From Corallium rubrum (Eukaryota; Cnidaria; Anthozoa; Scleralcyonacea; Coralliidae): a stretch of 64,000 bases of DNA. The stretch spans positions 83,628,769 to 83,692,768 of the forward strand of contig OZ035997.1 in NCBI GenBank assembly GCA_964035015.1, in the 5' to 3' direction. Within the stretch, counting starts at the first letter, position 1; every line of letters begins with the position of its first letter. A program made the translations under genes and the position numbers. The notes under the pieces are model-generated. The model did not search any database, had not been told where the DNA came from, and saw only the letters and a list, made by a program, of their open reading frames with translations. Positions 62,414-64,000 of this stretch are shown piece after piece.

Positions 62414-62734
62414 TTAAAAAAAAGCGCAACTGAAAATTTATCAACGAGAAGAGCTTGGGTACTAACTACTAAAGAGGAGCGAAAAAGTGCCGGATCTTGT
62501 GTCACACGACGCCACCATGGGTTCCGTTTTCATCTCGCTCCGTCTAGAAATCGTTTTCAAAACGCTCCGGTTAGAGCGCCGTTTTCACACAATTTCGATC
62601 CGGTGCCGTGTGAACGCCACGGCGTTTTGTGACTTTTTAGCGCCGTTTTCAACTCGCTCCGGACACGTGTGAACGGGGTCTGATATATTGAAAAAAGACC
62701 CTATGCCGAAAAAATCAGTATGGAAACAAAAGTT

Positions 62735-62763
62735 GATATATATATATATATATATATATATAC

Positions 62764-62805
<42 letters not shown>

Positions 62806-62815
62806 TACGTATACG

Positions 62816-62875
<60 letters not shown>

Positions 62876-62958
62876 GAAACGAAACGAAACGAAACGTTAG
62901 AACTTTAAATAAATATTATGATTTCACTCTTGTTTTACTCTATATAATGGTTTATATC

Positions 62959-63045
<87 letters not shown>
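62735..63045. repeat. TA microsatellites and (GAAAC)n
   Basis: Long TA runs at 62,735-62,871 and 62,960-63,045, with a short AAACG/GAAAC pentamer run at 62,873-62,897. Confidence 0.95.
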
Positions 63046-63119
63046 GTTCTAAGGATTTGGGGTGAAGGAAAACTCGAGTGTAGAATATATACATTTTAAG
63101 ACCAAACCGCGACCAGTTG

Positions 63120-63205
63120 CGAAAAATGCAACTACAGTGCGCAGGAATTGAACGCACGACCTTACGATTCTAGTGCAATGCTCTGAATGACTCTGGATGG
63201 CTGAG
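63120..63205 (-). other. tRNA-like sequence, possible SINE head
   Basis: On the minus strand, GGTCGTGCGTTCAATTCCTG resembles a B box and T-arm. TCATTCAGAGCATTGCAC resembles an A box and D-arm about 30 bases upstream. Stems pair poorly, so a tRNA-derived repeat is more likely than a working tRNA. Confidence 0.35.
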
Positions 63206-63297
63206 TGGGACGTTGTTCTGGTTCTTGGGGACGTGAAGCCATATCCGTTACGTCCAGCTCCTCAAACGCCAAACTGTCCTGATGTGCTTACCCTTGC

Positions 63298-63521
63298 CAC
63301 AGAATAAAGACTATACAGAAGGGCCACTCGGGTCGGAACCTTTGAAGTTTTTGTCTCCGCGCATGTCGCATTACGCATGTTGCTCAGCCAGTAATCTGCA
63401 TGTTCTGGCCAATAAGCACGCTGAACTGGCTGTCCTAGCCAGTAAACTGCATATTTTTGCATAAAAATACGAGGACACGTTGTACCGCTAAGTGGCCCTT
63501 CTGTATAGTCTTTATTCTGTG
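63298..63521. mobile_element. 224-bp inverted-repeat element, 7-bp duplication
   Basis: The 31-bp ends are exact reverse complements starting CACAGAATAAAGACTATACA. They are flanked by CCCTTGC at 63,291-63,297 and 63,522-63,528. The interior is non-coding. Confidence 0.85.
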
Positions 63522-63804
63522 CCCTTGCCTATTATATAGTGTTCGTTACGCATGGTTGCACTTAAAATAGTGATGCATGAAGCATGGATGTTGTTGCGAT
63601 CAACACCTCGAATTTTAATTTATCTGCAAATGGTTCATCGGATAGTTAAATTGCTGTGTAGTTGAGTTAAGCGATTCAAGAGAAGATATTTTATCGCTTA
63701 TATATACTCTTCAAGAGAGAGACGACGAGTACAGAACAGCCATCATTAATAATTCCAAACAGTGAACTAAAAATAGTGTGCTACGTAGACAGTGTTAAAC
63801 TAGA

Positions 63805-63871
63805 ACTGAAAGCCAGCCGCCGGTCTCATCTCGTTCTCACTCCTGAGATGAGATCGGCGGCTGGCTTTCAG
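63805..63871. repeat. Hairpin, 28-bp arms
   Basis: 63,805-63,832 and 63,844-63,871 are reverse complements with one mismatch, around an 11-base loop. Each arm contains CTGAAAGCCAGCCGCCG. Confidence 0.85.
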
Positions 63872-63885
63872 TCTAGTGTTAAAAC

Positions 63886-64000
63886 TCTTTCTTGTCCGAA
63901 TTGGTCTTTAGTATTTTATTCTGGGTAACGCCAGACGATTTTATTCACCTCTGGGGAAGCCCCCGGACAGGAATGAGTTATAAACTATCTCTTTCTTGTC
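63886..64000. repeat. 112-bp tandem repeat running off the window
   Basis: One full unit shares CCAGACGATTTTATTCACCT with 46,829-46,990, and TTTCTTGTC begins the next unit at the window edge. Confidence 0.8.

Larger units (their letters stand above)
45484..62680. mobile_element. Harbinger-type DNA transposon expanded by nested insertions
   Basis: The ends are inverted repeats of about 22 bp with one mismatch, GACCCCGTTCACACGAGTCC on the left and its mirror on the right, flanked by the 3-bp duplication TGA (45,481-45,483 and 62,681-62,683). A 3-bp duplication is the hallmark of PIF/Harbinger elements, and the only intact transposase inside is of that family. Subterminal CGTTCACACG-like motifs recur at both ends. 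Three or more later elements account for most of the 17 kb. The pairing of these two ends over this distance is an inference. Confidence 0.68.

Noticed and set aside
62688..63157. Isoleucine-tyrosine repeat frames
   Set aside because: They are translations of TA microsatellites.

Overview
The window is AT-rich metazoan nuclear DNA made almost entirely of transposable elements and satellite. No bacterial or organellar genes are visible. The mix of families (P-like transposase with a THAP domain, Harbinger, DUF3504/Crypton-like tyrosine recombinase, Mutator-like elements with 9-bp target duplications, Ty3/Gypsy, non-LTR elements) and the one C2H2 zinc-finger gene would suit a cnidarian such as a coral or anemone. 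That assignment is an inference and has not been tested.

Layout. Positions 1-14,815 hold a broken Ty3/Gypsy-type retroelement: gag remnant at 1-545, zinc knuckle and protease at about 10.5-11.5 kb, reverse transcriptase start at 11.74-11.92 kb, RNase H and integrase at 13.1-14.67 kb, one LTR at about 14.68-14.82 kb. It is split by a P-like element of about 9.9 kb (about 563-10,482). That element carries a decayed THAP-transposase gene on the plus strand and a convergent decayed C2H2 gene on the minus strand. It is itself hit by a 1.38-kb Mutator-like insertion (2,484-3,864), a palindromic MITE (7,514-7,658) and a 976-bp element with 6-bp target duplications (7,938-8,913).

Positions 15,579-40,070 are one array of a 33-bp minisatellite with higher-order duplications, interrupted by a 520-bp element with 71-bp terminal inverted repeats and a 9-bp target duplication (30,501-31,020). 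Because 33 bp is 11 codons, the array is open for long stretches in several reading frames on both strands; these are not taken as genes. A ten-finger C2H2 gene, the only plausible host gene, lies at 41,591-42,598 (minus).

Positions 45,484-62,680 form a nested set bounded by Harbinger-type ends and a TGA duplication. It holds an intact DDE transposase (61,151-62,413, minus), a frameshifted convergent partner gene (59,359-60,244, plus) and a large interrupted palindrome. The two palindrome arms act as empty-site records for each other and reveal three insertions: a 1.3-kb element, a minus-strand non-LTR insertion, and an 8.35-kb element with long inverted ends that contains a tyrosine recombinase gene. 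The recombinase gene is in turn split by a 3.7-kb element whose inverted ends contain 32-bp minisatellite arrays and which is flanked by a 9-bp duplication. Non-LTR fragments lie inside that.

The window ends with long TA microsatellites, a 224-bp element with a 7-bp duplication, a hairpin, and a 112-bp tandem repeat that runs off the edge. Apart from the Harbinger transposase and the zinc-finger gene, every recognisable coding region is disrupted.
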